Of a stretch of 64,000 nucleotides of DNA, positions 40,656-49,482 are shown one piece after another; position 1 is the stretch's first letter; the number at the start of each line of letters is the position of its first letter. Both the position numbers and the translations under genes were made by a program. Under the pieces are notes generated by a model. The model searched no databases. It worked only from the letters and a program-made list of their open reading frames with translations, and had not been told where the DNA came from. This DNA is from JACCXG01 sp963834305 (GTDB lineage Bacteria > Acidobacteriota > Vicinamibacteria > Vicinamibacterales > 2-12-FULL-66-21), in assembly GCA_963834305.1 (NCBI GenBank), contig CAWIAX010000002.1, positions 744,001 to 808,000 of the forward strand, given 5' to 3'.

Positions 40656-41321
40656 TCACCGCGGCGGTTCGGGGCCCGTCCCGTCGAACCCGAGGAAGCG
40701 GCGCATCTCCGGCCACATGTCTGGCAGGCTGGCGGTCAACTGATGGTCGTCGTCGAGCATGTGCAGCTCGACGTTCGTCCGCGCCCTCGCCCACTCCTCG
40801 ACCGCCGCGGGATCGACCGCGATGTCCTGCCGCCCCTGGAAGATCTGGATCGGCATCGCCAGCGCGGCGCGAAGGCAGTCGTAGCGCCGCGCGTCCGCGT
40901 AGAGCTCGTAGCGCACCGTCATCATCCGGCCGAAGCCGAAGTGGAAGACGTCGAGGCGGTCCGTGCGCTGCCACTCGTCGAGCCCCTGGCCGCCCAGGCT
41001 CCGCATGCGGTTCCCGCCGAAGTCGAGCGCCGGGGCGAGCAGGATGAGGCGCCCGACGCGGTCGGGGCGCACGAGGGCGGCCTGCACCGCGACGAACGCG
41101 CCCAGGCTCGAGCCAATCAGCGCCACCGGGCCCGGCGCGAGCGCATCGATCGCATCGCACACCTGGCGGACCATCCGCGTGATGGTCAGCGTGGAGAAAT
41201 CCGGCGCGTTGAAGTCGGGAGTATGGAGCTCGCGGCCGGTTGCCTTGAGGCGGTCCGCGAGAAAGGCGGCCTTCGAGGAGCGGGCCGAAGAGGCGAAGCC
41301 GTGCAGGTAGAAGACGTGCAT
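40656..41321 (-). CDS. yqiA-like: YqiA/YcfP-family alpha/beta-hydrolase
   Basis: Intact, 221 residues. VFYLHGFASSARSSKAAFL is the typical opening with the oxyanion-hole HGF, the nucleophile elbow is ALIGSSLGAFVAVQAAL (Ser in GSSLG), an Asp lies in FQGRQDIAVDP and the His in DDDHQLTASLP. That completes a Ser-Asp-His triad. YqiA-type proteins are small cytoplasmic esterases active on short acyl esters. It lies just past the polysaccharide block on the opposite strand; a connection to polymer deacylation cannot be inferred as there is no signal peptide. Confidence 0.85.
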   Translation of the reverse strand: MHVFYLHGFASSARSSKAAFLADRLKATGRELHTPDFNAPDFSTLTITRMVRQVCDAIDALAPGPVALIGSSLGAFVAVQAALVRPDRVGRLILLAPALDFGGNRMRSLGGQGLDEWQRTDRLDVFHFGFGRMMTVRYELYADARRYDCLRAALAMPIQIFQGRQDIAVDPAAVEEWARARTNVELHMLDDDHQLTASLPDMWPEMRRFLGFDGTGPEPPR

Positions 41322-41415
41322 CCCTCAAGCTTGCCGCTTGTGGCCCGCCATTGCCAGCGCCGCCGGACGGCGGGCGTCTCGATCCCTGCGGGATTTCGCG
41401 CTATCCTGTTGCCCG

Positions 41416-41808
41416 ATGATTGAGAAGCGGCGGTCGGCTATCCAGGGCTGGGGCGTCTTCGCGACGGAACCTATCGCGAAGAACAAGCGGATCATCCACT
41501 ACGCGGGGGAGAAGATCAGCAACCGTGAGAGCCTGAAGCGGGAGGTGCGCTACCTGAAGCAGGGGCACATCTGGTGCTTCAAGCTGAATCGGCTCTACGT
41601 GCGCGACGCGGCGGTCGGTGGCAACGTGGCGCGCTACATCAATCACTCGTGCACGCCCAACTGCTATACGCGGGTGATTGGCGAGACCATCTGGATCATC
41701 GCCGCGAAGAGCATCCGCAAAGGCGAAGAGCTCACCTACAACTACGAGACCGACGGCGCCCAGTCGATCGTCTGCCGCTGCCGTCCCGGCTGCGAGACCC
41801 GGATCTAG
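41416..41808 (+). CDS. small SET-domain protein (putative lysine methyltransferase)
   Basis: 130 residues consisting of a SET domain alone: KRRSAIQGWGVFATEPI (substrate/SAM N-part), IIHYAGEKIS, ARYINHSCTPNCYTRV (NHSCxPNC, SAM-binding pseudoknot), ELTYNYETD (catalytic Tyr) and the post-SET Cys triplet CRCRPGC, which with the Cys of NHSC can bind zinc. All catalytic positions known in eukaryotic SET enzymes are present. Bacterial members methylate histone-like or ribosomal proteins in the few cases studied. ATG 41416 starts right where homology begins; no strong ribosome site is visible. Confidence 0.85.
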   Translation: MIEKRRSAIQGWGVFATEPIAKNKRIIHYAGEKISNRESLKREVRYLKQGHIWCFKLNRLYVRDAAVGGNVARYINHSCTPNCYTRVIGETIWIIAAKSIRKGEELTYNYETDGAQSIVCRCRPGCETRI

Positions 41809-41812
41809 GCGT

Positions 41813-41831
41813 CGCCGGCCGGCTACCGGCG
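41813..41831. terminator. hairpin between converging SET and DUF882 genes
   Basis: CGCCGG (41813-41818) pairs with CCGGCG (41826-41831) around seven bases, in the 25-base gap between the two stop codons. Confidence 0.35.
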
Positions 41832-41833
41832 CG

Positions 41834-42421
41834 CTACCAGGCCCTGACGCGTCCCGTGTCGACGTGGACGAAGTTCGAGGACGGGTAATAGCCGACGCCG
41901 CCGAGTTTCAGCGACCGGGCCGCGCCGCGCAGCTGCTCGAGCCGGACACCCGGAAGCCTGATATCGATCGCCTTGCCGACCATGTGCAGGCTCGTGCGCG
42001 CCACACCGGTATGCGCGCCGCCCCGCTCGCGGAGCATCGTGTTGGTCACCGGCGACCGGTAGCCCGAGATGACGTGGTAGGGCCGGTCGGTCTCCAGGGT
42101 CCCGCTGAGCTCGTGCAGGAGATCGAAGAGCTTCGGGTCGATCGGCTTCTCTTCGTTCTGGCGGAAGTCGCGCAGCAGGTGATTGAGCTGCGCCAGCGCC
42201 TCCGGCTGGTAGACGCCGTCGCAGCAATAGGCGACGCGCAACCGCTCCCCGGTGTGGGTGTGAAAGAAGGAGAGCGCACGCTCACGGCGCGCGGCGGCTG
42301 GCGCGGCGGCCTGAACCCGGCCGGGCGCCAGCGCAGCGGCGGTCGCCAGTGCGCCAAATCCAAGAAAGGCCCGTCGATTGAACGACCGCCGGGAGTCGAT
42401 GGCTTGCGCCGTCATCGGCAT
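41834..42421 (-). CDS. Tat-exported DUF882/M15-like peptidase (YcbK family)
   Basis: 195 residues. A twin-arginine signal (SFNRRAFLGFGALATAAALA, cut after GRVQA) is followed by LSFFHTHTGERLRVAYCCDG, the DUF882 start. The zinc-peptidase motifs YHVISGYRSPVTN, TSLHMVGKAIDIRLPG (SxHxxGxAxD) and NFVHVDTGRVRAW (second His) come next. Homologues act on peptidoglycan cross-links in the periplasm; activity here is not shown. ATG 42421 has GGAGG ten bases upstream, and ATG 42415 is an alternative. An upstream in-frame ATG at 42520 would hide the Tat signal inside the protein and is rejected. Confidence 0.85.
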   Translation of the reverse strand: MPMTAQAIDSRRSFNRRAFLGFGALATAAALAPGRVQAAAPAAARRERALSFFHTHTGERLRVAYCCDGVYQPEALAQLNHLLRDFRQNEEKPIDPKLFDLLHELSGTLETDRPYHVISGYRSPVTNTMLRERGGAHTGVARTSLHMVGKAIDIRLPGVRLEQLRGAARSLKLGGVGYYPSSNFVHVDTGRVRAW

Positions 42422-42609
42422 CGGGAACAGTCCTCCAGCACGGGCGACCCTCGCCCGGGCAGCGAAACCAGCATCAGTGCGGAAGCTCCCATTGCACCAT
42501 GCCCGGGACCGGCGGATCAAGCTGGACAGGACCGTAAAGGCCGCGAGTGGAACAGCTTACCGCCCCGCGCTAAGGGGGCGCCGGGCGGTCCGGATGATAT
42601 AGTCGCGCG

Positions 42610-43590
42610 ATGGAGGGAATCTTCAGCGCCTGGGGCCGCATACTCCAGGGCTACCGACCCGCGCTATCCGTCGAGATCACCCGCGAGTGCCCGCTCCGCT
42701 GCCCCGGCTGTTACGCCTACGGCGATGAACACCTCGGCGGCGAGATCACCCTGCGGCAGGTCAGCGACTTCAAGGGACAGGAGCTCATCGATCGCTTCTT
42801 CGCGCTGATCGACGAGCATCGTCCGATACACGTCTCGATCGTGGGGGGCGAACCGCTCGTCCGCTTTCGTGAGCTCAACGAGATCCTGCCGCGCCTCGCC
42901 GAGCGCGGCATCTATACCCAGCTCGTCACCAGCGCGGTGCGCCCGATCCCGCAGGAATGGGCGGCGCTCCGGCGCCTGCAGCTGGTGGTGTCGATCGACG
43001 GGCTGCAGCCGGAGCACGACGAGCGGCGCAAGCCGGCCACCTACGACCGCATCCTGAAGCACATCGTCGGGCACCAGATCACGGTGCACTGCACGGTGAC
43101 GCGCCAGCAGATCCAGCGCGACGGCTACCTCGATCAGTTCGTCGAGTTCTGGTCGGACAACCCGCACACCCGCCAGATCTGGGTCAGCCTCTACACGCCG
43201 CAGATCGGCGAGCAGTCTCCGGAGATGCTGCGGCCGGAGGATCGCGACCGCGTCGTCGCCGCCCTGATGCACCTGCGCCTGCACCACCCGAAGCTGAAGA
43301 TGCCCAAGGGCATGATCGAGGTCTACCGCGAGCCGCCGCAGCATCCCGGTGAGTGCACCTTCGCGCAGACCACGACCTGTGTCTCGGCCGACTTCAAGCG
43401 GCAGATCTCGCCGTGCCAGTTCGGCGGCAATCCCGACTGCAGCAGCTGCGGGTGCATCGCGTCGGCCGGCCTGGGGGCGGTGTCGCGGCACCGGCTGCCC
43501 GGGGGCGTGCGGGTCGGCGCCATCTTCGACACGTCGCTTCGCGTTGGCCGGTCGGTGCGTCGTTTCCGCGCGGCGGCGGCGAACAGTTGA
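42610..43590 (+). CDS. radical SAM protein with C-terminal cysteine cluster
   Basis: 326 residues, intact. The cluster motif CPLRCPGC (CxxxCxxC, residues about 28-35), VSIVGGEPLVR (GGEP) and LVVSIDG follow the radical SAM TIM barrel. Further Cys occur in GECTFAQTTTC, SPCQFGGNPDC and SSCGC near the end and could bind a second iron-sulfur cluster, as in SPASM-like enzymes. The substrate is unknown. The start at 42610 lies where homology should begin. It is 17 bases from a second, different radical SAM gene, so the two probably work on one pathway. Confidence 0.8.
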   Translation: MEGIFSAWGRILQGYRPALSVEITRECPLRCPGCYAYGDEHLGGEITLRQVSDFKGQELIDRFFALIDEHRPIHVSIVGGEPLVRFRELNEILPRLAERGIYTQLVTSAVRPIPQEWAALRRLQLVVSIDGLQPEHDERRKPATYDRILKHIVGHQITVHCTVTRQQIQRDGYLDQFVEFWSDNPHTRQIWVSLYTPQIGEQSPEMLRPEDRDRVVAALMHLRLHHPKLKMPKGMIEVYREPPQHPGECTFAQTTTCVSADFKRQISPCQFGGNPDCSSCGCIASAGLGAVSRHRLPGGVRVGAIFDTSLRVGRSVRRFRAAAANS

Positions 43591-43607
43591 TATAATTCCG
43601 TGTTTTG

Positions 43608-44621
43608 ATGCGAATGTTCCGGAAGGCGAGCCGCAAGGCCCGGTCGGTGCGCGAGTTCGCCAGGGGGCTGGCCGGCACCGACCATCCGCTGCTCGTGCAC
43701 CTCGTGCCGATTCGCCGCTGCAACATCGACTGCGGCTACTGCAACGAGTACGACAAGGTGTCGGAGCCGGTGCCGACCGCCGAGATGCTGGCGCGCATCG
43801 ACAAGCTCGCCGACCTGGGCACGTCGGTCGTCGCCTTCAGCGGCGGCGAGCCGATGCTGCATCCCGACCTCGATCTCCTGATCGCCCGGATCCGCGCCCG
43901 CGGCCGGATCGCCGGGCTGATCACCAACGGCTACCTGCTCTCGCCGAAGCGCATCCAGCAGCTCAACGCCGCGGGCCTCGACTACCTCCAGATCAGCATC
44001 GACAACGTCGAGCCCGACGAAGTGTCGAAGAAGAGCCTGCGGCTGCTCGACAAGAAGCTCCAGTGGCTGGCGGAGCACGCCCACTTCGACATCAACATCA
44101 ACTCGGTCGTGGGCGGCGGCATCAAGAACCCGGACGATGCCCGCACCATCAACCGGCGCGCCCGCGAGCTGGGTTTCTCGACCTCGATGGGCATCATCCA
44201 CGACGGCTCGGGGCTGCTCAAGCCGCTCGGCGCGGTCGAGCGCGCCGTGTTCGACGACGTCATGGCGCAGATCAACGGCGGCCGCCAGGTCCTCAAGAAC
44301 CTGTACTCCGGCATCCGGAAGTTCCAGACCAACCTCGCCGACGGGAAGCCGAACGAGTGGCAGTGCCGCGCCGGCGGGCGCTACCTCTACATCTGCGAGC
44401 ACGGGCTCGTCCACTGGTGTTCGCAGCAGCGCGGCACGCCGGGCGTGCCGCTCGCCGGCTACTCGCTGGCCGACATCCGGCGTGAGTTCCTGGCGCCCAA
44501 GTGGTGCGCCCCGCTGTGCACCATCGGCTGCGTCCACCGCGTCTCGACGATGGACTTCTGGCGCAAGCCGCAGCGGCCCGACGTTGCCCTGCGTGAAGGC
44601 CCGGTCGGCGGACTTTCCTGA
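43608..44621 (+). CDS. radical SAM protein, second of the pair
   Basis: Intact, 337 residues. RCNIDCGYCNEYDK provides CxxxCxxC, FSGGEPMLHPDLD the GGEP motif, LITNGYLLS and LQISIDNVEPDE the barrel. YLYICEHGLVHWCSQQRG and LAPKWCAPLCTIGCVHRVS supply six more Cys for an auxiliary cluster. It resembles MoaA/PqqE/HpnH-like enzymes in general form but I cannot name a substrate. It is only distantly related to the preceding gene. YajQ follows seven bases later. Confidence 0.8.
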   Translation: MRMFRKASRKARSVREFARGLAGTDHPLLVHLVPIRRCNIDCGYCNEYDKVSEPVPTAEMLARIDKLADLGTSVVAFSGGEPMLHPDLDLLIARIRARGRIAGLITNGYLLSPKRIQQLNAAGLDYLQISIDNVEPDEVSKKSLRLLDKKLQWLAEHAHFDININSVVGGGIKNPDDARTINRRARELGFSTSMGIIHDGSGLLKPLGAVERAVFDDVMAQINGGRQVLKNLYSGIRKFQTNLADGKPNEWQCRAGGRYLYICEHGLVHWCSQQRGTPGVPLAGYSLADIRREFLAPKWCAPLCTIGCVHRVSTMDFWRKPQRPDVALREGPVGGLS

Positions 44622-44628
44622 TCGTCCT

Positions 44629-45132
44629 ATGGCAAACCAGGCGTCTTTCGACATCACCTCCAACGTCGACCTCCAGGAGGTCGACAACGCGGTCAACCAG
44701 GCCAAGAAGGAAGTGGCGCAGCGCTACGACTTCAAGGGATCGCGCGCCACGGTCGACCTGAACCGCGCCGACAACACCATCACGCTCGCCGCCGACGACG
44801 AGTTCAAGCTCAATGCGCTGTGGGAGATCCTGCAGGGCCGGATGGTCCGCCGCGGCGTGCCGACCAAGAACCTGACGCCCGGCGACATCGAGCGCGCGGC
44901 CAACGACACCGTCCGCCGCGTCGTCTCGCTCCAGCAGGGCATCCCGACCGAAGCCGCCAAGGCGATCGTCCAGTTCCTCAAGGATCGGAAGATGAAGAAG
45001 GTGCAGGCCGCCATCCAGGCGGACCAGGTGCGCGTCACGTCCGGCTCGAAGGACGACCTGCAGGAAGCCATCCGCGTCCTGCGCGAGCACGACTTCGGCG
45101 TCGCCCTGCAGTTCGGCAACTATCGGGGCTGA
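44629..45132 (+). CDS. yajQ: YajQ-family nucleotide-binding protein
   Basis: 167 residues, the family's normal length. ASFDITSNVDLQEVDNAVNQ, RYDFKGSRATVDL, DEFKLNALWEIL, RRGVPTKNL and KKVQAAIQADQVRVTSGSKD are nearly invariant in YajQ. The protein has two ferredoxin-like domains; members bind nucleotides, and a Xanthomonas homologue is a c-di-GMP effector working with transcription factors. Given the degenerate GGDEF protein and exopolysaccharide genes in the window, a link through c-di-GMP is conceivable but not shown. Start ATG 44629. Confidence 0.93.
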   Translation: MANQASFDITSNVDLQEVDNAVNQAKKEVAQRYDFKGSRATVDLNRADNTITLAADDEFKLNALWEILQGRMVRRGVPTKNLTPGDIERAANDTVRRVVSLQQGIPTEAAKAIVQFLKDRKMKKVQAAIQADQVRVTSGSKDDLQEAIRVLREHDFGVALQFGNYRG

Positions 45133-45143
45133 GGGGGACCGTC

Positions 45144-45723
45144 ATGTCACAGCCACGGGCGCTGCGGGTGGCGCTGGCGGCCCTTGCGCTCCTGGCGGCG
45201 GGCAGCGCGGGCGCGCAGCCGTCCGCGGACCAGCGCGCCCAGGACGCGCAGGCCGTCGCCGACTTCTCGAAGCGGGTGGCGGCCTACGCGGGGCTGCACC
45301 GGACGCTCGGAAGCGACGCTGCCTGCCCAGCCGGATCGGCCGACCTCCGCACAGCTCGATGCGCACGAGCGGGCGCTGGCGCGGCTGATCGTCCGGGCCC
45401 GGCCCAACGCACCGGCCGGCAGCCTGTTCACCAGGGACGCCCGCGCCTCCTTCAGGCGCCGCATCGCAGCCGCCCTGTCGGGACCCGACGGCGCGCAGAT
45501 CCGGCGGTCGATCATGGACGAGAACCCCGGGCGCTTCAACATCCCGATCAACAGCCGCTACCCCGATCACGTGCCGCTCTCGACCATGCCGACGCAGCTC
45601 CTGGCGGCGCTGCCGGAGCTCCCCGAGGAGCTCGAATACCGCTTCATCGGCGATCGCCTCATCCTCCTCGATGTGCACGCCCATCTCATCGTCGACTACA
45701 TGGACGACGCGCTGCCGAAGTAG
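45144..45723 (+). CDS. secreted protein of unknown function (one frameshift)
   Basis: About 192 residues with a signal peptide (ALRVALAALALLAAGSAGAQ). Behind it comes a helical region (ADFSKRVAAYAGLHR, AQLDAHERALARLIVRARP) and a compact end LPEELEYRFIGDRLILLDVHA with LIVDYMDDALP. I recognise no domain. The extra G at 45309 (CTC-G-GAA) separates signal peptide and body; both halves fit together without it. It follows yajQ by 11 bases and precedes a phosphatase lipoprotein by 13, so the three may be one transcript. Confidence 0.7.
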
Positions 45724-45736
45724 CGGCCACGCCTGC

Positions 45737-46670
45737 ATGATGAACCCGGGTCGTCTGCTTGCCACCGCGGCGCTGCTCTGCGCACTCGGGTCGTCCCTGA
45801 CGGGCTGCCTGGCCGCGTCCGGCGCGCCCGCCGGTCCGGTCGCGGTCCAGGCCCCGGCGAGCCCGGCGGCCCCGCCGATCCCGCTGCCCAACCGCAACGG
45901 CTCGCTCAAGTTCGCCGTGCTCGGCGATTTCGGCAACGGCAGCCGGCAGCAGTACGAGCTCGGCGAGCAGATGGCGGCGGTCCGCGAGCGCTTCCCGTTC
46001 GAGATCATGCTGACGGTCGGCGACAACCTGTACGGCTCGCAGCGGCCGCAGGACTTCGTCCGGAAGTTCGAGGCGCCCTACAAGGCGCTGCTCGCCGCCA
46101 AGGTCAAGTTCTACGCCTCGCTCGGCAACCACGACAGCCGGCAGCAGATCAACTACGCGCCGTTCAACATGGACGGGAAGACCTACTACACCTTCAAGGC
46201 GCCCGAGCAGGACGTGCGCTTCTTCGCCCTCGAGTCGGGCTATCTGGAACCGGCGCAGGTCGCCTGGCTGGAGAAGGAGCTCGCCGGCGCGAACGAGGCC
46301 TGGAAGATCGCCTACTTCCATCATCCGCTCTACTCCTCGGGCGGCCGGCACGGCTCCGACCTGGCCAAGCGCCGCGTGCTGGAACCGCTGTTCATCAAGC
46401 ACGGGGTATCGGTGGTGCTGACCGGGCACGACCACGTCTACGAGCGGGTCAAGCCGCAGGGCGGCATCGTCTATTTCGTGGTGGGCTCGAGCGGACAGCT
46501 GCGGCGGGGCAACCTGAACCGGCGCAGCGGCATCACTGCGGCCGGCAACGACACCGAGCAGGTGTTTCTCGCGGCCGAGATCTTCGGCGACGAGATGCAC
46601 TTCAACGCCATCTGGCCGGTCGGGACGGGTGGTGGATTCCGGGGTGATCGAGCGCCGCAAGCCGGAGTAG
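45737..46670 (+). CDS. metallophosphoesterase lipoprotein (one frameshift)
   Basis: A lipoprotein signal ends in LTGC (Cys about residue 23). The calcineurin-like motifs follow: FAVLGDFGNGS (D-x-G), TVGDNLYGS (GDN), ASLGNHDSRQ (GNHD), IAYFHHPLYSS (H) and VVLTGHDHVYERV (GHDH). This places it with purple/tartrate-resistant acid phosphatases acting on phosphate esters in the periplasm. An extra G at 46622-46624 (GTC-G-GGA) shifts the last 15 codons, which then read RVVDSGVIERRKPE and stop at 46670. It is transcribed towards the phospholipase-D-like gene, 15 bases away. Confidence 0.85.
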
Positions 46671-46685
46671 CGCCGGGCGATCCGG

Positions 46686-47605
46686 TCAGCCCGCGCGCGA
46701 CGCCGCCTTCTCGCCGGCCCGCTCCGCCCGGCCCGCTCGGCGTCGGCGAGCCTGGCCGCCTCGGACTTCGAGAGCGTCTTCAGCCAGTCGGCCTCGAAGA
46801 CCTCCCGCATGCGCCGCGCGACCGCGGCGTCGTTGACGATGATCCCGACCTCGCGCCGGCCGTCGAGCTCCAGCTTGCGCAGGCTCTGGCTGCCGACGAA
46901 GGCCGCCGACCCGTCGCGGATCATCGCGCGCACGTGCAGCCGGAGGTCGGGCATCTTGCGCGCGTCGACGCCACCCGCCCCCTTGGCGACCTTGCCGAGC
47001 ACCCGGATCGCCACGCCGTCCTTCGCCCGCGCCTGCAGCAGCTTCAGCATGGCGCGGTCGCTGATCTTGGCGTCGTAGATCAGCAGCTCGTTCCTGGCGC
47101 CTTCGATGAACTCCTTCAGGATCCGGCGCGACGACTCGGGGCTGACGACGAGCCGATCGTGGGCCGGCGCGTAGGGCTGGCGGGTGCTGTCGGCCTCGAA
47201 CAGCGCGGTCGCTTCCTTGATCAGCCGGGCTTCCTTCGAGACGATGCCGAAGCTGCGGCTCTTGTCCATGTCGAGCTTCGTGTAGTTGAAGCCGAGCACG
47301 TAGAGCTCGTCGTCCACGATCATCATCTTGCCGTGGTAGCGGAGCAGGTCGTCGGCCGTGCGCGCGCAGATCACGCCGGCGGCGAGCATCTTGAGCTCCA
47401 GCTTGCGCAGCCCCTTCTCGCCGCCGCGGTTGGTGTGCGCGATGAGCGCCCGCACGACCACACCGCGCGCCACCGCGGCCTCGAGCGCCTTCTCGAGCTC
47501 GCCGCGGTCGAAGCGGAAGATGAGAATGTCGATCTTCTCCTTGGCGTGCCGCACGGCCTGCAGCAGCGGCGCCAGGCCTTCGTCGGGCTGGATGATTAAG
47601 TCCAC
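46686..47605 (-). CDS. phospholipase D-like protein (3' frameshift)
   Basis: About 306 residues with two PLD halves. The first has YHGKMMIVDDELYVLGFNYT (HxKx4D intact, then the GxxN follow-up). The second has LHVRAMIRDGSAAFVGSQSL with Arg replacing the catalytic Lys (HxR), so one half-site may be inactive or altered. No signal peptide. GTG 47605 has AGGA upstream. Near 46735 the frame shifts by minus one, after which the gene ends at 46686 (EKAASRAG); unshifted, the frame would run through the whole opposite-strand phosphatase, which is not credible. It is the last gene of a minus-strand group with the DUF4956 protein and the kinase-like lipoprotein. Confidence 0.75.
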
Positions 47606-47623
47606 GGGTCCTGTCGCATGTGG

Positions 47624-48428
47624 CTACTTCTTCGCCTTCTTCTCGGACCACTCGACCGAGGCGTGGCCTTCGGGATCGAGTTCGAGGATGACGTCGGAGA
47701 TCCGATCCGTCGGCGTGTCGATCGGCACCTGCACATCGTAGCAGACCTCCTCGTCCGAGGAGGCGCGCAACTCGAAGTGCAGCTTGAACCGCCGCAGGAT
47801 GCGCTCGATCTTCGGCCGCAGGGCGTCGGTTTCCTTGCCCGCCTTGATCTGCAGGTCGAAGCGCTTCAGCCCCTGCTCGAACGACTCGATGACGCCGAGC
47901 GCCACCACCAGGAAGACGGTCGAGAACACCGACAGGGCGTAGAGCCCGACGCCGCTCGCCAGGCCGACCGCCAGTGCGCTCAGCATGACCACCGCATCCT
48001 TCGGGTCGTCGATCTTCGATCGGTAGCGGATGAGGCTGGCGACGCCGACGATGCCGAAGGCGCGGGCGAGGCTGGCGCCGACGACCAGCATGATGATCGC
48101 CGCCGACCACCGACAGCACGATCTGCGTCTGGATGACGGCCGGATCGCGGCGCGGCGTGCCCCGCCGCCGCGGCCGCAGCGCCAGGGCGGTGCCGAGCAC
48201 CGCGGCGAGCGGCAGCCGGATCATCGCGTCGTCGATCTCGTGGAGCGGGTGCGGCGCATGGTTGTCGGTATCGCCGGGCGGCTCCGGCGCCGGCGCTGTC
48301 TGGCCCGGAAACCCGCCCGGCTCCTGCGGCTGGGCCAAGACGAAGAGCGGCCCGGCGGCGACGAGCAGCAGCGCGGCGGCGAGCGGCAGGACAGCCCGGA
48401 CGAAGCGGCGGAGGCGCGAAAGTGGCAT
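47624..48428 (-). CDS. DUF4956/MgtC-like membrane protein (one frameshift)
   Basis: A signal-like helix (AVLPLAAALLLVAAGPLFVLA) and a Pro-rich stretch come first. Then QIVLSVVGAIIMLVVGASLA, RAFGIVGVASLIRYRSKIDD with PKDAVVMLSALAVGLASGVG and YALSVFSTVFLVVALGVIES make three or four membrane helices. A cytoplasmic domain with paired beta-strands (LHFELRAS, VCYDVQVPIDT) ends in KKAKK. The RAFxIVGxxSLIRYR and DDPKDA motifs are those of DUF4956, commonly found with CotH kinases and VTC polyphosphate polymerases. One extra base lies at 48103-48104 (minus: GTC-G-GCG). ATG 48428 overlaps the stop of the lipoprotein gene (TGATG). Confidence 0.78.
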
Positions 48429-49390
48429 CAGTGTTTGAGCTGCAGGCCTTCGGCGACTTTCTGCTCGAGGCGGCGGATGAAGCGGTCGGCGGTGACCTTG
48501 GGGTAGCCGGCGGCACGGAACGCGTCGTCGAGCTGGCGATCGGTCAGCCGCGAGAGACGTTCGCAGATCCAGCGGACATCAGCCGGGGTGATGCGCTCGA
48601 GCAGGGCCTTGTGGCGCCCGCGGTAGTCGAAGCGCACGTAGCCGTTCTGCACGCCGAGGATGAAGGGGGTCTCCTCGAAGACGCCGATGTCGCCGCGGGG
48701 CGGATCGAGGGCGCCGGTCCGCCCGAACGTCTGGCCGAGATCGCGCGCCACGTACCAGCGCCGCGCGCCGTGCAGCGGCTTGTCGAGCACGTAGAGGGCG
48801 TTCTGTTCCTTCTTGAGATCGGAGTTGCCCAGCATCACCTGCAGGACCAGCAGCCCGTTCATCTGCCGCGTGCCGGCGAAGGGGTTGTCGTAATACGACC
48901 AGTCGCCTTCGGCGTCGAGGCCGTGGAGATCGGGCTTGTCCTGGCGGAAGCGCGCCGGCAGCTGCGGATTGGGCGAGGTCGCCTTGTCGGCCTGCCACTC
49001 GGCAAGATAGTGGACCGGCGGCTGATGGTAGCCGATGCCCCACAAGAGGCGGGACGCGGCCACTTCCGGGCCGGCCTCCGGTGGGAACTTCACGCTCCAT
49101 TCCTGGGCGTCCGAGTCGGTGACGGTATAGCCCCGGCTGAAGCCGCCGCGCTTCACCTCGATCACGGTAAAGCGGGCAGCGGGATCCGGTGCGAGCCGTT
49201 TGCCGCCCACTCCCCAGAAGAGATCGCGAGTCCCCTCAGGCTCGATCCACAACTCCGCCATGGGGGCCGCGGCGGGCTGATCCTGGGCTGACGGGTGCTC
49301 GACGCCGGGCTGGCAGGCGCCCACCAGGCCGGCTGTGGCCATCGCCAGGATGACGTGCCGACTGAATCCGGAGCTTCCCCGCCCTGCCAC
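48428..49390 (-). CDS. lipoprotein with divergent kinase-like fold
   Basis: 320 residues. GTG 49390 has a perfect AGGAGG six bases upstream; it gives a lipoprotein signal VILAMATAGLVGAC. The body shows features of an atypical kinase: a strand with Lys followed by a helix with Glu (WSVKFPPEAGPEVAASRLLW), NSDLKKEQNALYVLD resembling the catalytic loop (D-x-K...N) and WYVARDLGQTFG resembling the DFG metal loop. CotH, HipA and FAM20C show similar condensed versions. Function is unproven; if a kinase, it would act outside the cytoplasm. Its stop overlaps the start of the DUF4956 gene, so they are made together. The alternative is a non-catalytic kinase-fold binding protein. Confidence 0.6.
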   Translation of the reverse strand: MAGRGSSGFSRHVILAMATAGLVGACQPGVEHPSAQDQPAAAPMAELWIEPEGTRDLFWGVGGKRLAPDPAARFTVIEVKRGGFSRGYTVTDSDAQEWSVKFPPEAGPEVAASRLLWGIGYHQPPVHYLAEWQADKATSPNPQLPARFRQDKPDLHGLDAEGDWSYYDNPFAGTRQMNGLLVLQVMLGNSDLKKEQNALYVLDKPLHGARRWYVARDLGQTFGRTGALDPPRGDIGVFEETPFILGVQNGYVRFDYRGRHKALLERITPADVRWICERLSRLTDRQLDDAFRAAGYPKVTADRFIRRLEQKVAEGLQLKH

Positions 49391-49482
49391 GCTGGCCCTC
49401 CTGCCTCTCGCGGTACAGCCGAGGTATCGGCTGGCCGGCCTTGTCTGTGCAATTGCCGCGCCACGGAGCTCGACGGCAGAGG

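Noticed and set aside
43591..43596. TATAAT just before the second radical SAM gene as a promoter
   Set aside because: No -35 element lies at the right distance and the genes are only 17 bases apart; an internal promoter is possible but not supported.
45686..46670. Extension of the phospholipase-D-like frame through the phosphatase gene
   Set aside because: The opposite strand has all metallophosphatase motifs, while the extension has none; a one-base slip gives a clean stop at 46686.
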